Positions 1 to 9,194 are shown, counted from the first letter of the stretch. The stretch: 64,000 nt of DNA from Saccharopolyspora sp. SCSIO 74807 (GCF_037023755.1 NZ_CP146100.1:5859501-5923500); one strand, 5' to 3'. A program made the numbers and translations. Notes: generated by a model from the letters alone, not told the origin.

Positions 1-988
1 GGTCCACGGCTTCGTCGGCCGCGTTCACGGCCACGTGCTTGATCGTGTTGAGGTCGGCCGGGCTGAGCACCCCGGTCTCGGCGCGGCGATGCAGCCCGTC
101 GGCGACCAGCGCCTCCGCGGGCCGCAGCAGCAGTTCGATCTCGGCCGCGCCGTAGACCTGCGCGGGCTGGCGCGCCATCGGCAGCGAAGCACCGGTGACG
201 GTCCGGCTGGTGACGCGGTCGTAGGAGAAGCGCACGGCCGTGCGGGCCAGTCCTAGGTAGATCGAGGCGATGGTGAAGGCGAACCAGGAGAATCCGCGTT
301 CCCTGGCGGCATCCCAGACGAGTTCTTCGTCGTTGGCGGCCAAATCCTGCTGCACGGCCGCATGGGGCACGAAGACGTCGTCGAAGACCACGTCCCAGGA
401 ACCGGTGCCGCGCATCGCCGTCGTGTCCCAGGTGTCCACGAAGTTCAGGCCCGGCGTGTCCCGATTCAGGCCGAACAGCAGCAGATTCCCGGTCTCGGTA
501 TCGGCCGCGGTTCCCCAGAAGAAGTTCAGCACCGGTGCCAGCGAGCAGAACGACTTGCGCCCGGAGATGACGTAGCCGCCGTCGACCGGCTTGGCCGGTG
601 TCGCCGAGGTGCGCACGTTCAGGCCGGTGGCCGCATCGGTCAGGCTGCCGCCGACGATCGTGCCGCCCGCGACCATCTGGAACAGCTGCTCGGCGCCGCG
701 ATCTCCGGCGTACCAGCCTTCGGCCGCGGAGCCGAGGCCGAAGACGTGCATGTTGACCGCCAGCGCCGTGGAGGCGCAGCCGCCGGCGAGGATCCGCTGG
801 CACGCGGCGACGGTCGCGAGGTCGGCCCCACCGCCGCCGAACTGCTCGGGCACCGCGATGGTGAGGTAGCCGACCTCTTTCATGCGCTCGATGTTCCGCA
901 CCGGGAACTGTCCACTTCGGTCGGTTTCCGCGGCGGTTTCGGCGAATTCCGCGGCCAGCCCGGTCGCGACCTCGGTCCAGTCTGTCAT
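1..988 (-). CDS. Acyl-CoA dehydrogenase family protein (3' end beyond window)
   Basis: Reading the minus strand from the ATG at 988 gives about 329 residues with no stop before the left edge, so the C-terminus is missing. The protein has the acyl-CoA dehydrogenase plan: N-terminal helical region (VPEQFGGGGADL), a middle beta domain with a Gly-rich FAD stretch (VGGSLTDAATGLNVRTSATP), and the start of the C-terminal helical bundle. Such flavoproteins either oxidise acyl-CoA thioesters or, in the DszC/HpaB-like branch, act as flavin-dependent monooxygenases. The sequence does not decide between these. Its start overlaps the stop of the upstream dehydrogenase by 4 bases (ATGA), so it is the distal gene seen of an operon that begins at 4159 and is probably controlled by the divergent TetR gene. 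Confidence 0.85.
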   Translation of the reverse strand, partial: MTDWTEVATGLAAEFAETAAETDRSGQFPVRNIERMKEVGYLTIAVPEQFGGGGADLATVAACQRILAGGCASTALAVNMHVFGLGSAAEGWYAGDRGAEQLFQMVAGGTIVGGSLTDAATGLNVRTSATPAKPVDGGYVISGRKSFCSLAPVLNFFWGTAADTETGNLLLFGLNRDTPGLNFVDTWDTTAMRGTGSWDVVFDDVFVPHAAVQQDLAANDEELVWDAARERGFSWFAFTIASIYLGLARTAVRFSYDRVTSRTVTGASLPMARQPAQVYGAAEIELLLRPAEALVADGLHRRAETGVLSPADLNTIKHVAVNAADEAVD

Positions 989-2016
989 CACGGCTCCACG
1001 ATGATCTTGCAGTGTTCTTCCGGGCGGTCGAGGGCTTCGAAGGCCCAGCCGATGTCGTCGAGCGGTATCCGCGCGGTGATCAGGGATGCCACGTCGATCT
1101 CCCCTTCGGCGATCGAACGCAGCGACCGCGCGAACTCCGCCGGGTCGTACCCCAGCGCGAACTGGACGTTGATCTCCTTGCTGATCCCGAAGAACGGGCT
1201 GATCGTGTCGTCCTCCATGCACACGCCGACCACGAGCACCCGCGTCCCGCGCGGCGCGGAACGCAGCACGTCGTTGATCATCCCCGGCACGCCGACGGCC
1301 TCGAACACCACGAGCGGCCGGTGGCCATCGCCGGTGCCCCAAGGTGTCTCCTCGCCGGGATCGACCGTCCGGTGCGCTCCCATGGTCGCGGCCAGGTTCC
1401 GGCGCGCGGGCGAGAAGTCGGCGGCCGCGATCGGTTCGATGCCGCGCACCCGCAGCGCCGCGATCACCGCCAGCCCGACCGGTCCGCAGCCGAGCACCAA
1501 CGCGTCTTCGCCTTGCTGAATCCCGGATTTGTTCACCGCGTGCAGCCCGACCGCCATCGGCTCGGTCAGCGCCGCGTGGTGCGCGGGAAGTCCATTGGGG
1601 ACTTCGAGCAGCAATTGCGCGGACAGCAGCAGTTGCTCGCCGTAGCCCCCTTTGACGCTGTTCGAGTAGACGATCGGTTGGATACCGTCCGGACCCGCGA
1701 GCAGCGGCATCGCGGTCACGTGCGCGCCGACCGGCGCGGATTCCTCCGTGTCCGGGCCGAATTCCAGCACCTCGGCGGAGAACTCGTGTCCCATGTAGAC
1801 GTCGCGGTCGAGCTCGACGAGATCGGCCGAGCCGCCCGTACCGTCCATTTCCCTGCCGAGCGCGAGCATCCGCTCGCCGTGCCGGGCGAAGTGCAGGTCG
1901 GAACCGCAGATCCCGCACGCCCGCACCCGCGCCAGCACCTGACCGGGGCCGGGCCGCGGGTCGGCGACGTCGTCGCGGACCGCGATCCGGCCCGCGTTGA
2001 GCACGGCGGCGCGCAT
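988..2016 (-). CDS. Zinc-binding medium-chain alcohol dehydrogenase
   Basis: A 342-residue MDR-superfamily dehydrogenase that should oxidise a secondary alcohol or diol with NAD(P). The catalytic zinc Cys lies in GICGSD (about residues 35-40), the GHE motif follows near residue 77, and the Rossmann fold shows VLGCGPVGLAVIAALR. The loop that normally carries four structural-zinc cysteines (here around AGPDGIQPIVYSNSV) lacks them, so only the catalytic zinc is expected. The start overlaps the LLM gene's stop (ATGA) and the stop overlaps the next start, so translation is coupled along the operon. The substrate is unknown; butanediol or threonine dehydrogenase-like names are family resemblance only. 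Confidence 0.88.
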   Translation of the reverse strand: MRAAVLNAGRIAVRDDVADPRPGPGQVLARVRACGICGSDLHFARHGERMLALGREMDGTGGSADLVELDRDVYMGHEFSAEVLEFGPDTEESAPVGAHVTAMPLLAGPDGIQPIVYSNSVKGGYGEQLLLSAQLLLEVPNGLPAHHAALTEPMAVGLHAVNKSGIQQGEDALVLGCGPVGLAVIAALRVRGIEPIAAADFSPARRNLAATMGAHRTVDPGEETPWGTGDGHRPLVVFEAVGVPGMINDVLRSAPRGTRVLVVGVCMEDDTISPFFGISKEINVQFALGYDPAEFARSLRSIAEGEIDVASLITARIPLDDIGWAFEALDRPEEHCKIIVEP

Positions 2017-3200
2017 CAGCCCTTCTCCCGCACGTGCGACTCGATCGCGTTGCCAATCGCCTGGCCCGCGCGGCCGAAGAGCTGATCGCGCTTGTCCACC
2101 GCCCACTGCTGCGCCGCGCGCGGCGCGGCCAACCGGCCCTTGAAATGCGGCAGGACGTACTGGGCGAACAGCCGGTAGGAGTTGATCGTGCGGTCCGGCG
2201 CGGCCCAGTCGTGACCCAGCAGCAGGAACGTCCCGAAGCCGCCGGACTGCTCCAGCAGGCGCTCGATGTAGGCGATGGCGTCGTCGGGGGTTCCGATGAC
2301 AACGCTGTCGGATTCGGCGTAGTCCGCGACGAATTCGCGGCGCGACTTCGGCTCGCCGCCGGTGTTCTCGGCCAGCGGGACGAAACCCGCTCCGCCGCCG
2401 AAGTAGTTCGCGAACTCCGGCAGCCCGTAGGTGCAGTCCTCGATGGCCTGGTCCCTGGTCTCGGCGAGGTGCATCGTGCCGAGCACGCGCCAGGTAGACC
2501 GATCCGGTGCCGGTTGCCCGGCGAGTTGCGCCTGCTCCTCGACGACCTCCCAGGCCTTGCCGATCGCGGCGAAACCCTCGCTCGCTGCCGACATCGACAA
2601 CGACAGCAGCGAAGCACCGTACTTGCCCGCAAGCCGTGGCCCGGACGGCGAGACCATCGCGGCCACGGCCACTTCCGGATGCGGCCACGAGTACGGGCGC
2701 ACCTGCAAGCGCCCTTCGTTGAGCTCGAACCAGTCGGTACGCCGGTCGATCGGCTCCTCGCCGCGGAACAGGGCGAGGATCGTCTCCAGCGATTCCTCCA
2801 TCATGCGGCGCTGATCGACCGGATCGATGCCCATGATGTGCGCGTCGGTCGGCAACGCGCCCGGTCCCGCACCGAAGATCAGCCTGCCGCGGGTGAGGTG
2901 GTCCAGGGTGACCAGCCGATCGGCCAGAAGCCACGGGTGGTGGTACGGCAACGACACCACACCGGTGCCCAGCTTGATGTGCCGGGTGCGTTGCGCGGCT
3001 GCGGCGATGAAGATCTCCGGCGATGCGATGATCTCGTAGCCGCCGGAGTGGTGCTCGCCGAACCACGCCTCGTCGAAGCCGAAGCGGTCCAGCGCCTCGA
3101 CCCGTTCCAGGTCGTACTCCAGTGCCAGCGTGGGATCCTGCCCGACGGGGTGGAAGGGCGCGTAGAAGACGCCGAAGTTCAGGGGCCTGCCATCGGTCAT
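2016..3200 (-). CDS. LLM-class flavin-dependent oxidoreductase
   Basis: A 394-residue luciferase-like (bacterial luciferase alpha-type TIM barrel) protein. Family marks include FDEAWFGEHHSGG near residue 43, the KLGTGVVSLPYHHP strand and the LDHLTRGRLIFGAGPG turn. Members use reduced FMN or F420 to insert oxygen into ketones, alkanes, sulfonates or heterocycles. ATG at 3200 overlaps the stop of the hydrolase gene by 4 bases. In context it is probably the oxygenase step of the catabolic operon, with the hydrolase upstream and dehydrogenases downstream handling the products. The cofactor choice (FMN or F420) cannot be told from sequence. Confidence 0.9.
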   Translation of the reverse strand: MTDGRPLNFGVFYAPFHPVGQDPTLALEYDLERVEALDRFGFDEAWFGEHHSGGYEIIASPEIFIAAAAQRTRHIKLGTGVVSLPYHHPWLLADRLVTLDHLTRGRLIFGAGPGALPTDAHIMGIDPVDQRRMMEESLETILALFRGEEPIDRRTDWFELNEGRLQVRPYSWPHPEVAVAAMVSPSGPRLAGKYGASLLSLSMSAASEGFAAIGKAWEVVEEQAQLAGQPAPDRSTWRVLGTMHLAETRDQAIEDCTYGLPEFANYFGGGAGFVPLAENTGGEPKSRREFVADYAESDSVVIGTPDDAIAYIERLLEQSGGFGTFLLLGHDWAAPDRTINSYRLFAQYVLPHFKGRLAAPRAAQQWAVDKRDQLFGRAGQAIGNAIESHVREKG

Positions 3201-4159
3201 GCGGTCACCTCGTCGCGTCTGACGGATTCGAAGAAGCGCAGGAGGACGGCGTTGACCTCGTCCGGTGCTTCCTGCTGGACCCAGTGGCCCGCACCGTCGA
3301 CGAGCACGTTGCCCCGGTGGTCGGTGAGCCACTGCTCCTGCGTGGACGGGGAAACTCCGGCCAGCACCGGGTCTGCGGCGCCGCCGATGAAGAAGCTGGG
3401 CACTTCGACCCGGGCACCTTCCAGCTGCGGCGTGCGTTCCCAGTTCCGGTCGAAGTTGCGGTACCAGTTGAGCCCGCCGGTGAAGCCGGTGCGGCGGAAC
3501 TCCGCGGCGTAGAAGTCGAATTCGGCCTGGCTGAGCCAATCCGGCAGCGCCGCGGGTTCCGGGAAGCGCTCCACGAATCCCCGCCCGTCGTCGGCGGAGA
3601 CCAGACCACCCGGGGAGTCGACGTCGGTGTGGACTCCCGACAGCAGCCGTCGCATCGTCTTTTCCGGATCGGCGCCGAGGTCGGCGTCGGCGACACCGGG
3701 CTGCTGGAAGTACAGGATGTAGAAGAACGAGCCCGCGAACCGCGCCCGCATCGCCTCGGTCGGCGGAATGGGCGTGCGCGGCTGGAACGGCACGCTCATC
3801 CCGCACACTCCCGCGACGCGGTCGGGATGCAGCAGCGCCGTGTGCCACGCGACCATCGATCCCCAGTCGTGGCCCACGAAAATCGCCTTCTGCTCGCCGA
3901 GGTCGTCGAGCAGCGCGATGAGATCGCCGACCAGGTGCGTGATGTCGTAGTCCTCGATCCGGTGCGGCCGCGAGGTCTTGCCGTAGCCGCGCTGATCGGG
4001 CGCCACCGCCCGATACCCGGCCGCGGCGACCGCGGGCAGCTGGTGGCGCCAGGAGTGGGCGAGTTCCGGGAAACCGTGCGCGAAGATCACCGGTGGCCCG
4101 CTGCCCTCCTCCACGACGTGCAGATCAACACCCTGGCAAGCGACTGTGCGCTCCGGCAT
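3197..4159 (-). CDS. Alpha/beta hydrolase, epoxide-hydrolase type
   Basis: A 320-residue alpha/beta-fold hydrolase. The nucleophile elbow is GHDWGS, with Asp rather than Ser, the signature of epoxide hydrolases and haloalkane dehalogenases. The oxyanion loop is HGFPE, and the acid (GGAADPV) and base (GAGHW) follow in order. A WYRNF segment may contribute cap residues. The ATG at 4159 is preferred over the in-frame start at 4219 because GAGGGAG sits 5 bases before it. It is the first gene of the minus-strand operon and divergent from the TetR gene. The epoxide assignment is strong by motif; the natural substrate is unknown. Confidence 0.87.
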   Translation of the reverse strand: MPERTVACQGVDLHVVEEGSGPPVIFAHGFPELAHSWRHQLPAVAAAGYRAVAPDQRGYGKTSRPHRIEDYDITHLVGDLIALLDDLGEQKAIFVGHDWGSMVAWHTALLHPDRVAGVCGMSVPFQPRTPIPPTEAMRARFAGSFFYILYFQQPGVADADLGADPEKTMRRLLSGVHTDVDSPGGLVSADDGRGFVERFPEPAALPDWLSQAEFDFYAAEFRRTGFTGGLNWYRNFDRNWERTPQLEGARVEVPSFFIGGAADPVLAGVSPSTQEQWLTDHRGNVLVDGAGHWVQQEAPDEVNAVLLRFFESVRRDEVTA

Positions 4160-4222
4160 CGCGGCTCCCTCGGCAGGCGGGAAATGGGCGGCCGTGCGGG
4201 GCGCGGGCCGCACGGCCATTCT

Positions 4223-4268
4223 GGTAACGCCCGTTTCCAGACTCTAGGTTAAGGTTACGGGCGTTGCC
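4223..4268. promoter_or_regulatory. Probable TetR operator between divergent operons
   Basis: An 11-base inverted repeat, GGTAACGCCCG (4223-4233) and CGGGCGTTGCC (4258-4268), has one mismatch. It straddles the gap between the catabolic operon and the TetR start, with the direct repeat GGTTAAGGTTA between the arms. Position and symmetry suggest the TetR protein represses both directions. Binding is inferred. Confidence 0.5.
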
Positions 4269-4920
4269 AACCTCCGACGATCATCCGAAACCGACCCGCT
4301 GGGCGGGCGTCCCCGCCGCCGACCGGGTGGCCGAACGGCGCTCGCTGCTGCTGGCGTCCGCCCTGGAACTGCTGGGCACCGAAGGCTGGTCGGCCACCTC
4401 GGTGCGCGCGATCTGCCAGTCCGCGCGGCTGAATCCGCGCTACTTCTACGAAAGCTTCGACGACCTCGACGACCTCGTGGTGGCCCTGTACGACCAGCTC
4501 GTCGCCGAGCTGCACGCCGAAGTCACCACTGCTGTGCGGGCGGTGGGCGAAGATCCGCGGGCGGCTCTGCGGGCTGTGGTGGAAACGACGGTGCGCTTCG
4601 TCGACGAGGACCACCGGCGCGCGCGGGTGCTGTACGTGGAGGCGCTGGGCAACGAAAAGCTCAACCGCCGCCGCTTGGAGACGGGTTTCAGCATCGCCGG
4701 GTACGTGCAGGCCGACAGCGCCAGACGCAACGCGCCCGCGAGCGAGCAGGTCGGGATGCTCACCGGCTCGATACTCGTCGGCGGTTTCAGCGAACTCCTG
4801 CTGGCCTGGACCGACGGAGCGCTCGAAGTCGGCCGCGAGCAGCTGGTCGAGGACGCCACGGAGCTGTTCGGCGCGATGGGCGATGCCGCCGCGGCCATCT
4901 CCGCACGCAGGCGGAAGTAG
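4264..4920 (+). CDS. TetR/AcrR family transcriptional regulator
   Basis: A 218-residue protein with the TetR helix-turn-helix at about residues 25-65 (SALELLGTEGWSATSVRAIC then RYFYESFDDLDDLVVALY) and a divergent all-helical ligand domain. The chosen start is TTG at 4264, inside the proposed operator and without a clear Shine-Dalgarno, so a leaderless transcript or a later GTG at 4327 is possible. It is divergent from the epoxide hydrolase-LLM-ADH-acyl-CoA dehydrogenase operon and most likely represses it until a pathway intermediate binds. It converges on the pdxA-like gene, 7 bases away. Confidence 0.85.
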   Translation: MPTSDDHPKPTRWAGVPAADRVAERRSLLLASALELLGTEGWSATSVRAICQSARLNPRYFYESFDDLDDLVVALYDQLVAELHAEVTTAVRAVGEDPRAALRAVVETTVRFVDEDHRRARVLYVEALGNEKLNRRRLETGFSIAGYVQADSARRNAPASEQVGMLTGSILVGGFSELLLAWTDGALEVGREQLVEDATELFGAMGDAAAAISARRRK

Positions 4921-4927
4921 TCCGGAG

Positions 4928-5914
4928 TCAGCCGACGCGCCTGCGGCCGCCGATCCGCACCGCGAGGTCGAAGGCGTTGCGCACCGATCCGGTGTTGGCC
5001 ACGCCTTCGCCGACCACGTCGAACGCCGTGCCGTGCGCCGGAGTGCAGATCGGCACCGGCAGGCCGCCCGCGATGGTCACCCCGCCGTCGAAGCCGAGCA
5101 GCTTCATCGCGATCTGGCCCTGGTCGTGGTACATCGTCAGGATTCCGTCGAATTCCTTGGCACGCAAGAAGATCGTGTCCGATGGGAAGGGGCCGCGGAC
5201 GTCGATCCCCTCCCCCGCCAGGTCTTCGACCGCCGGCCCGATGATCTCGATCTCATGGCGGCCGAACTTGCCGCCTTCGCCCGCGTGCGGGTTCAGCGCG
5301 CACACCCCGATCCGCGGCTCGTCCACACTGGACTCCAGCAGTACCTCGTGCAGCAACCGCCCCGCGGACACCACGTTTTCGCGAGTGACGCCTTCGGCGA
5401 CCTGTCCGATCGACACGTGCGAAGTGACCCGCGCGGTCCACAGTCCGGGCAGCACGTTCAGCTCCGAGGTGAACCCCTCGACGCCGAGCACCTTCTCGAA
5501 CCAACGCAGCTCGTCGTTCTCGGTCATTCCCGCCAGGTGCAGCGAAGTCTTGTTCAGCGGGGCGAAGAGGATCGCGTCGACCTCCCCGCGACCGGCCATG
5601 TCCAGAGCGCTGCGCAGGTTCGCCAGCGCCCAGCGACCACCCTCCGCAGTGGACTCGCGGCGCCGGAACCGCGGCACCGGCCGGGCGGAGCCGTTGTCGT
5701 GCAGCAGCGGCAAGCCGTCGGCCGGCTCGGTGGCGAAGGCGATGGGCGCGCCGGAATCCGCACCTGCCACCTTCAGCTCGTCCTCGTCGGAGATCAGCAC
5801 GATGTCCGCGGCCGCGGTGGTTTCCGGATCGGCGAGCAGGCGGGCGATCAGCTCGGGACCGATCCCGGCCGGATCTCCGAGGGTCACCGCGACGCGCGGC
5901 CTGGCAGCGGTCAT
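4928..5914 (-). CDS. PdxA-family 4-phospho-hydroxyacid dehydrogenase (PdxA2-like)
   Basis: A 328-residue metal-dependent NAD dehydrogenase of the PdxA family. The start (VTLGDPAGIGPELI), the NPHAGEGGKFGRHE loop, MYHDQGQIAMK and TPAHGTAFDV carry the expected metal-binding His residues. Canonical PdxA oxidises 4-phosphohydroxy-threonine in vitamin B6 synthesis, but actinomycetes generally make PLP by PdxST. Position directly behind a TctABC transporter therefore points to PdxA2, which oxidises phosphorylated four-carbon sugar acids. No DUF1537 kinase that would supply such a substrate is in the window. The start overlaps tctA by 4 bases (ATGA) after a GGAGGAG ribosome site. Confidence 0.85.
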   Translation of the reverse strand: MTAARPRVAVTLGDPAGIGPELIARLLADPETTAAADIVLISDEDELKVAGADSGAPIAFATEPADGLPLLHDNGSARPVPRFRRRESTAEGGRWALANLRSALDMAGRGEVDAILFAPLNKTSLHLAGMTENDELRWFEKVLGVEGFTSELNVLPGLWTARVTSHVSIGQVAEGVTRENVVSAGRLLHEVLLESSVDEPRIGVCALNPHAGEGGKFGRHEIEIIGPAVEDLAGEGIDVRGPFPSDTIFLRAKEFDGILTMYHDQGQIAMKLLGFDGGVTIAGGLPVPICTPAHGTAFDVVGEGVANTGSVRNAFDLAVRIGGRRRVG

Positions 5915-7425
5915 GGTTGCTTCTCCTCCTGTTGTTCGGCGCTCGCGGGCGCGCGCCCGCGCAACGCCCGCGTCAACGCCGGTCCGAGTGCGAGCGCGGC
6001 GGCCACGGCGAGCACCAGCAGCGCGGTGCCGCTGCCCGCGATCTGCGAGAGCACGTCCCCTTCACCGAGCGCTGAGGTCTGCACCAGCGCCTTCTCGAAC
6101 AGCGGTCCGATGACCAGCCCGAGCACCAGCGGCGCCACCGGCATCCCCAGCCGTTTCATGGCGTAGCCGACCAGGCCGAACACGAGCACGATCCACACGC
6201 TGAGCATGTTGTTCTTCACCGAGTACGCGCCGACCAGGCTGGTGACGATGATCAGCGGATACAGGATCGAGTACGGCACCCGCAGCAGCTGCGCGAACAC
6301 CGGCGCCAGCGGCAGGTTCAACAGCAGCAGGATCAGGTTGCCGATGAAGAACGAGGCCAGCAAGCCCCAGATCAGCACCGGCTGGTTCTCGAACAACAAC
6401 GGCCCCGGCTGGATGCCGTAGATCAGGAAAGCACCCAGCAAGACCGCGGTCGTGGCACCGCCAGGGACGCCGAGAACCAGCGTTGGCACGAAGTTCGCGT
6501 TGGAGGCGGCGTTCGTCGCGGCGTCGGGAGCGACCACCCCTTCGATGGCGCCGGTGCCGAGTTTCTTGCGATTGCGGGAAAATCGCTTCTCCGCGCCGTA
6601 CGCCATGAACGAGGCCAGCGTCGTACCGGCTCCGGGCAGGCAGCCGAGCAGGAATCCCACCACCGTGCCGCGCGCCGTGGCCGGAGTGGCGCGGCGCAAG
6701 TCCTCGCGGGTCAGCAGCAGGTCGCGGAAGCGGGTGCGGATCGGCTCGGCCATGCCGATGTGCAGCTGGTTGAGCAGCTCACCGATGGCGAACAGGCCGA
6801 TCATCACCTCCACGTAGGGCACCCCGCCGAAAAGCTGCACCTGCCCGAAGGTGTAGCGGGGCGTGCCGGAGCCGACATCGACGCCGATGCAGGCGATCAG
6901 CACGCCGACCAGGCCCAATCCGGTGCCCAGCAACAGGTTTCTTCCCGAGAACACCACGATGGTGCACAACCCGAGGATCATCACCGCCAGCATCTCCGGC
7001 GGCCCGAAGTCCAGCGCCAGCCGGGCGAACACCGGCGCCACGGCCGCGAGCGCCACCAGCGACACCATCGCGGACACGAACGCACCGAGCGCGGAGATCG
7101 CCAGCGCCGGACCGGCGCGTCCCAGCCGCGCCATCCGATAGCCGTCCAGAGTGGACACCACCGAGGACGCCTCGCCCGGCGTGGCGATCAGGATCGCGGT
7201 GATCGTCGCGCCGAACTGCGAACCGTGGTAGATCCCGGCGAGCATGATCAGCGCGGTCAGCGGGTCGAAGGTCAGCGTGACCGGAATCAGGATCGCCACC
7301 CCGGTCGCCGAACCCAGCCCCGGCAGGATGCCGACGATCGTGCCCAGCAGCACGCCGACGAAGCACCACAACAGGTTCTCCGCGCTCAGCGCCGCACCGA
7401 AGCCGGTGATGATGTGCTCGATCAC
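5911..7425 (-). CDS. tctA: Tripartite tricarboxylate transporter permease TctA
   Basis: A 504-residue, very hydrophobic large membrane subunit of a TTT transporter with about a dozen membrane segments. The family signature GxLPGLGSATGVAILIPVTL is near residues 30-50 and a second half-repeat (GCLPGAGTTLASFMAYGAEK) is near residue 265, as expected for the duplicated fold. With TctB and the substrate-binding lipoprotein TctC it drives ion-coupled uptake of carboxylates. It starts with GTG, overlapping the tctB stop (GTGA), and ends overlapping the PdxA-like start. The adjacent dehydrogenase suggests a sugar acid rather than citrate as substrate. Confidence 0.95.
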   Translation of the reverse strand: MIEHIITGFGAALSAENLLWCFVGVLLGTIVGILPGLGSATGVAILIPVTLTFDPLTALIMLAGIYHGSQFGATITAILIATPGEASSVVSTLDGYRMARLGRAGPALAISALGAFVSAMVSLVALAAVAPVFARLALDFGPPEMLAVMILGLCTIVVFSGRNLLLGTGLGLVGVLIACIGVDVGSGTPRYTFGQVQLFGGVPYVEVMIGLFAIGELLNQLHIGMAEPIRTRFRDLLLTREDLRRATPATARGTVVGFLLGCLPGAGTTLASFMAYGAEKRFSRNRKKLGTGAIEGVVAPDAATNAASNANFVPTLVLGVPGGATTAVLLGAFLIYGIQPGPLLFENQPVLIWGLLASFFIGNLILLLLNLPLAPVFAQLLRVPYSILYPLIIVTSLVGAYSVKNNMLSVWIVLVFGLVGYAMKRLGMPVAPLVLGLVIGPLFEKALVQTSALGEGDVLSQIAGSGTALLVLAVAAALALGPALTRALRGRAPASAEQQEEKQP

Positions 7426-7961
7426 GACGCGCTCCAGACGCTGGGATCCAGCAGGCCGAACGGCAACGGCACCCGCAGCACCACGATGAACAGCACGTAG
7501 GAGACCGCGAGCACGCCCACCGCAGCCGCCAGCGAGGTCCGCCAGCGCAACCGCTCGACGAACTTGGTCAGGAACAACGTCAGCAATGCCAACGCGGGCA
7601 GCATTCCGAGGAATGGAATCAGCAGTGCTGCGGCGAACATCCCGGCCGTGACCAACACCAGCTTGCGGCGAATTTCGCGCAGCTGCGCGGAATCATGCGC
7701 TGCTTCCGCCGCGACGTGGCCGTCACCTTCCAGCACCGAACCCGACCGCAACTCCTGCCTGCACAGGCCGAGTCCCACGATCAGCAGCAGAAACCCCGCC
7801 GTGCGGGGCAAAACCGCCGCGCCGATCGTGCCGTCCTCCGGATTGGTCCAGGGATAGGCGAACGATCCCAGGAAGAACGCGGCACCGACCGCCGCGAGCA
7901 CGAGGTGCGCGGCGAGCACCGGACGACGTCCCCGGGCCTGCACGTCCTGCACGTCGCTCAT
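7422..7961 (-). CDS. tctB: Tripartite tricarboxylate transporter small permease TctB
   Basis: A 179-residue protein with four predicted membrane segments (first around AAHLVLAAVGAAFFLGSFAY, last around AVGVLAVSYVLFIVVL), matching TctB, the poorly conserved small subunit. Identification rests mainly on position between tctC and tctA, both overlapped by 4 bases, plus length and topology. A longer open frame extends upstream but lies over tctC; ATG at 7961 in the ATGA overlap is the sensible start. Confidence 0.88.
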   Translation of the reverse strand: MSDVQDVQARGRRPVLAAHLVLAAVGAAFFLGSFAYPWTNPEDGTIGAAVLPRTAGFLLLIVGLGLCRQELRSGSVLEGDGHVAAEAAHDSAQLREIRRKLVLVTAGMFAAALLIPFLGMLPALALLTLFLTKFVERLRWRTSLAAAVGVLAVSYVLFIVVLRVPLPFGLLDPSVWSAS

Positions 7962-8923
7962 CGGAACACCTCGCGCATCCGCCGGTCGTACTCGTCGAGG
8001 TAGCGGGCGAAGTCCGCGCCCGCGAGATCCGCCGGAATGAGCAGGTCCTCGGCCAGGTAGTCGCGATAAGCCTGCGACCGCATCGCCCGGTGGATCGCGT
8101 CGATCCAGTACTCCCGCTGCACCTCGTCGATCCCGCCCGGAGCGAAAATCCCGCGCCACATCGTCACTTGCGCGTCGAGGCCCTGCTCCCGCGCAGTGGG
8201 CAGCGAGCCGAGCACGGGGTCGTCGTAACGCTCGCCGCTCAGCGTGCACAGCGCCTTGAGGTCACCGCTTTCCAAGTACGGCTTCGCCGAGGAAGCGCTG
8301 GCCGGAGCGGCCTCGATCTGCCCGCCGAGCAACCCGGTGATCACTTCACCGGTGGAGCCGTAGGGCACGACGGGGAACTTCCCGCCGTTGCGCTCGAACT
8401 CCGCCACGACCAAGGCATCCGCTCCCGTTTTGCCGCTGGAACCGGTCTTGACGGACCGGCTTCCGGCGGCGGTCACCAGCTCGGAGCAGCTGTTGTACGG
8501 GGTGTCCTTGCGGGCGACGACGATGCGCGAGTCCTCGGCGAACATCACCAGCGGGGTGAAGTCGCGATAGGTGAACGGCACGTCGTAGACCAGCGGCAGG
8601 GTGTTCAGCGCGGTCTCGGCGACCAGCAGCGCGTTGCCGTTGCCCTCCTCGGCCAGGAAGGTCGCCCACCCGACCGCGCCGGAACCGCCCTCCTTGTTCT
8701 CGACGTTGACGTTGAAACCCGCGTCGAGCTCGTTGAGCCCCTGCGCGAGCACGCGCGCCGACCGGTCGCTGCCGCCGCCGGGCGCGAACGCGACCACTGC
8801 GGAGACCGACCCGCGCGGAGTCCAGTCGTCGGGGACGGCGGGGCGCGCGTTCAGCGTCGAGCACCCCGAGACGAGCGAAACGGCGCCGGCCAACGCCAGT
8901 GCCAAGCGCAGGGATGACCTCAT
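7958..8923 (-). CDS. tctC: TctC-family substrate-binding lipoprotein
   Basis: A 321-residue extracytoplasmic receptor. The N-terminus is a lipoprotein signal with lipobox VSGC at residues 17-20, so it should be anchored to the outer face of the membrane. The mature part shows Bug/TctC features, including VVAFAPGGGSDRSARVLAQ and the ENKEGGSGAVGWATF loop that contacts a carboxylate ligand. It is first in the tctC-tctB-tctA-pdxA-like operon. A half-palindrome matching one next to the downstream GntR gene lies about 65 bases upstream, so the operon is probably substrate-inducible. Confidence 0.92.
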   Translation of the reverse strand: MRSSLRLALALAGAVSLVSGCSTLNARPAVPDDWTPRGSVSAVVAFAPGGGSDRSARVLAQGLNELDAGFNVNVENKEGGSGAVGWATFLAEEGNGNALLVAETALNTLPLVYDVPFTYRDFTPLVMFAEDSRIVVARKDTPYNSCSELVTAAGSRSVKTGSSGKTGADALVVAEFERNGGKFPVVPYGSTGEVITGLLGGQIEAAPASASSAKPYLESGDLKALCTLSGERYDDPVLGSLPTAREQGLDAQVTMWRGIFAPGGIDEVQREYWIDAIHRAMRSQAYRDYLAEDLLIPADLAGADFARYLDEYDRRMREVFR

Positions 8924-8988
8924 CGTCAGAGCCTTCTGTCCCGCACGGACCTCGCAGCGACTGCATGATGCGGAGCCGCAGATCCGAG

Positions 8989-9000
8989 ATCCTATTGGAT
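8989..9000. promoter_or_regulatory. Candidate GntR (FCD) operator upstream of tctC
   Basis: ATCC-TATT-GGAT is a small inverted repeat at the right distance for the tctC promoter. The flanking AGATCCTAT recurs at 10000-10008 in the gntR/isomerase intergenic region. The rest of 8924-9194 holds no convincing gene. Role inferred from repetition next to the regulator's two likely targets. Confidence 0.45.
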
Positions 9001-9194
9001 ATGTGCGAGCAAGCTAAGGTGCACGTGCGGTTCTTGGCAAGAGCCGCGGCAAGGGAAACGGCCGAAGCGGCCCGGGCGGACCGCTGCCGAAGCCCGCCGG
9101 CCTCCGCTCATGCGCCGGCGCGCGCCGACCGGAGTTGAGCCCCGGCCGACGAAAGCGCGGACCCGCCGCTTGACCAGCGCTGGGTGCCTGCGGC

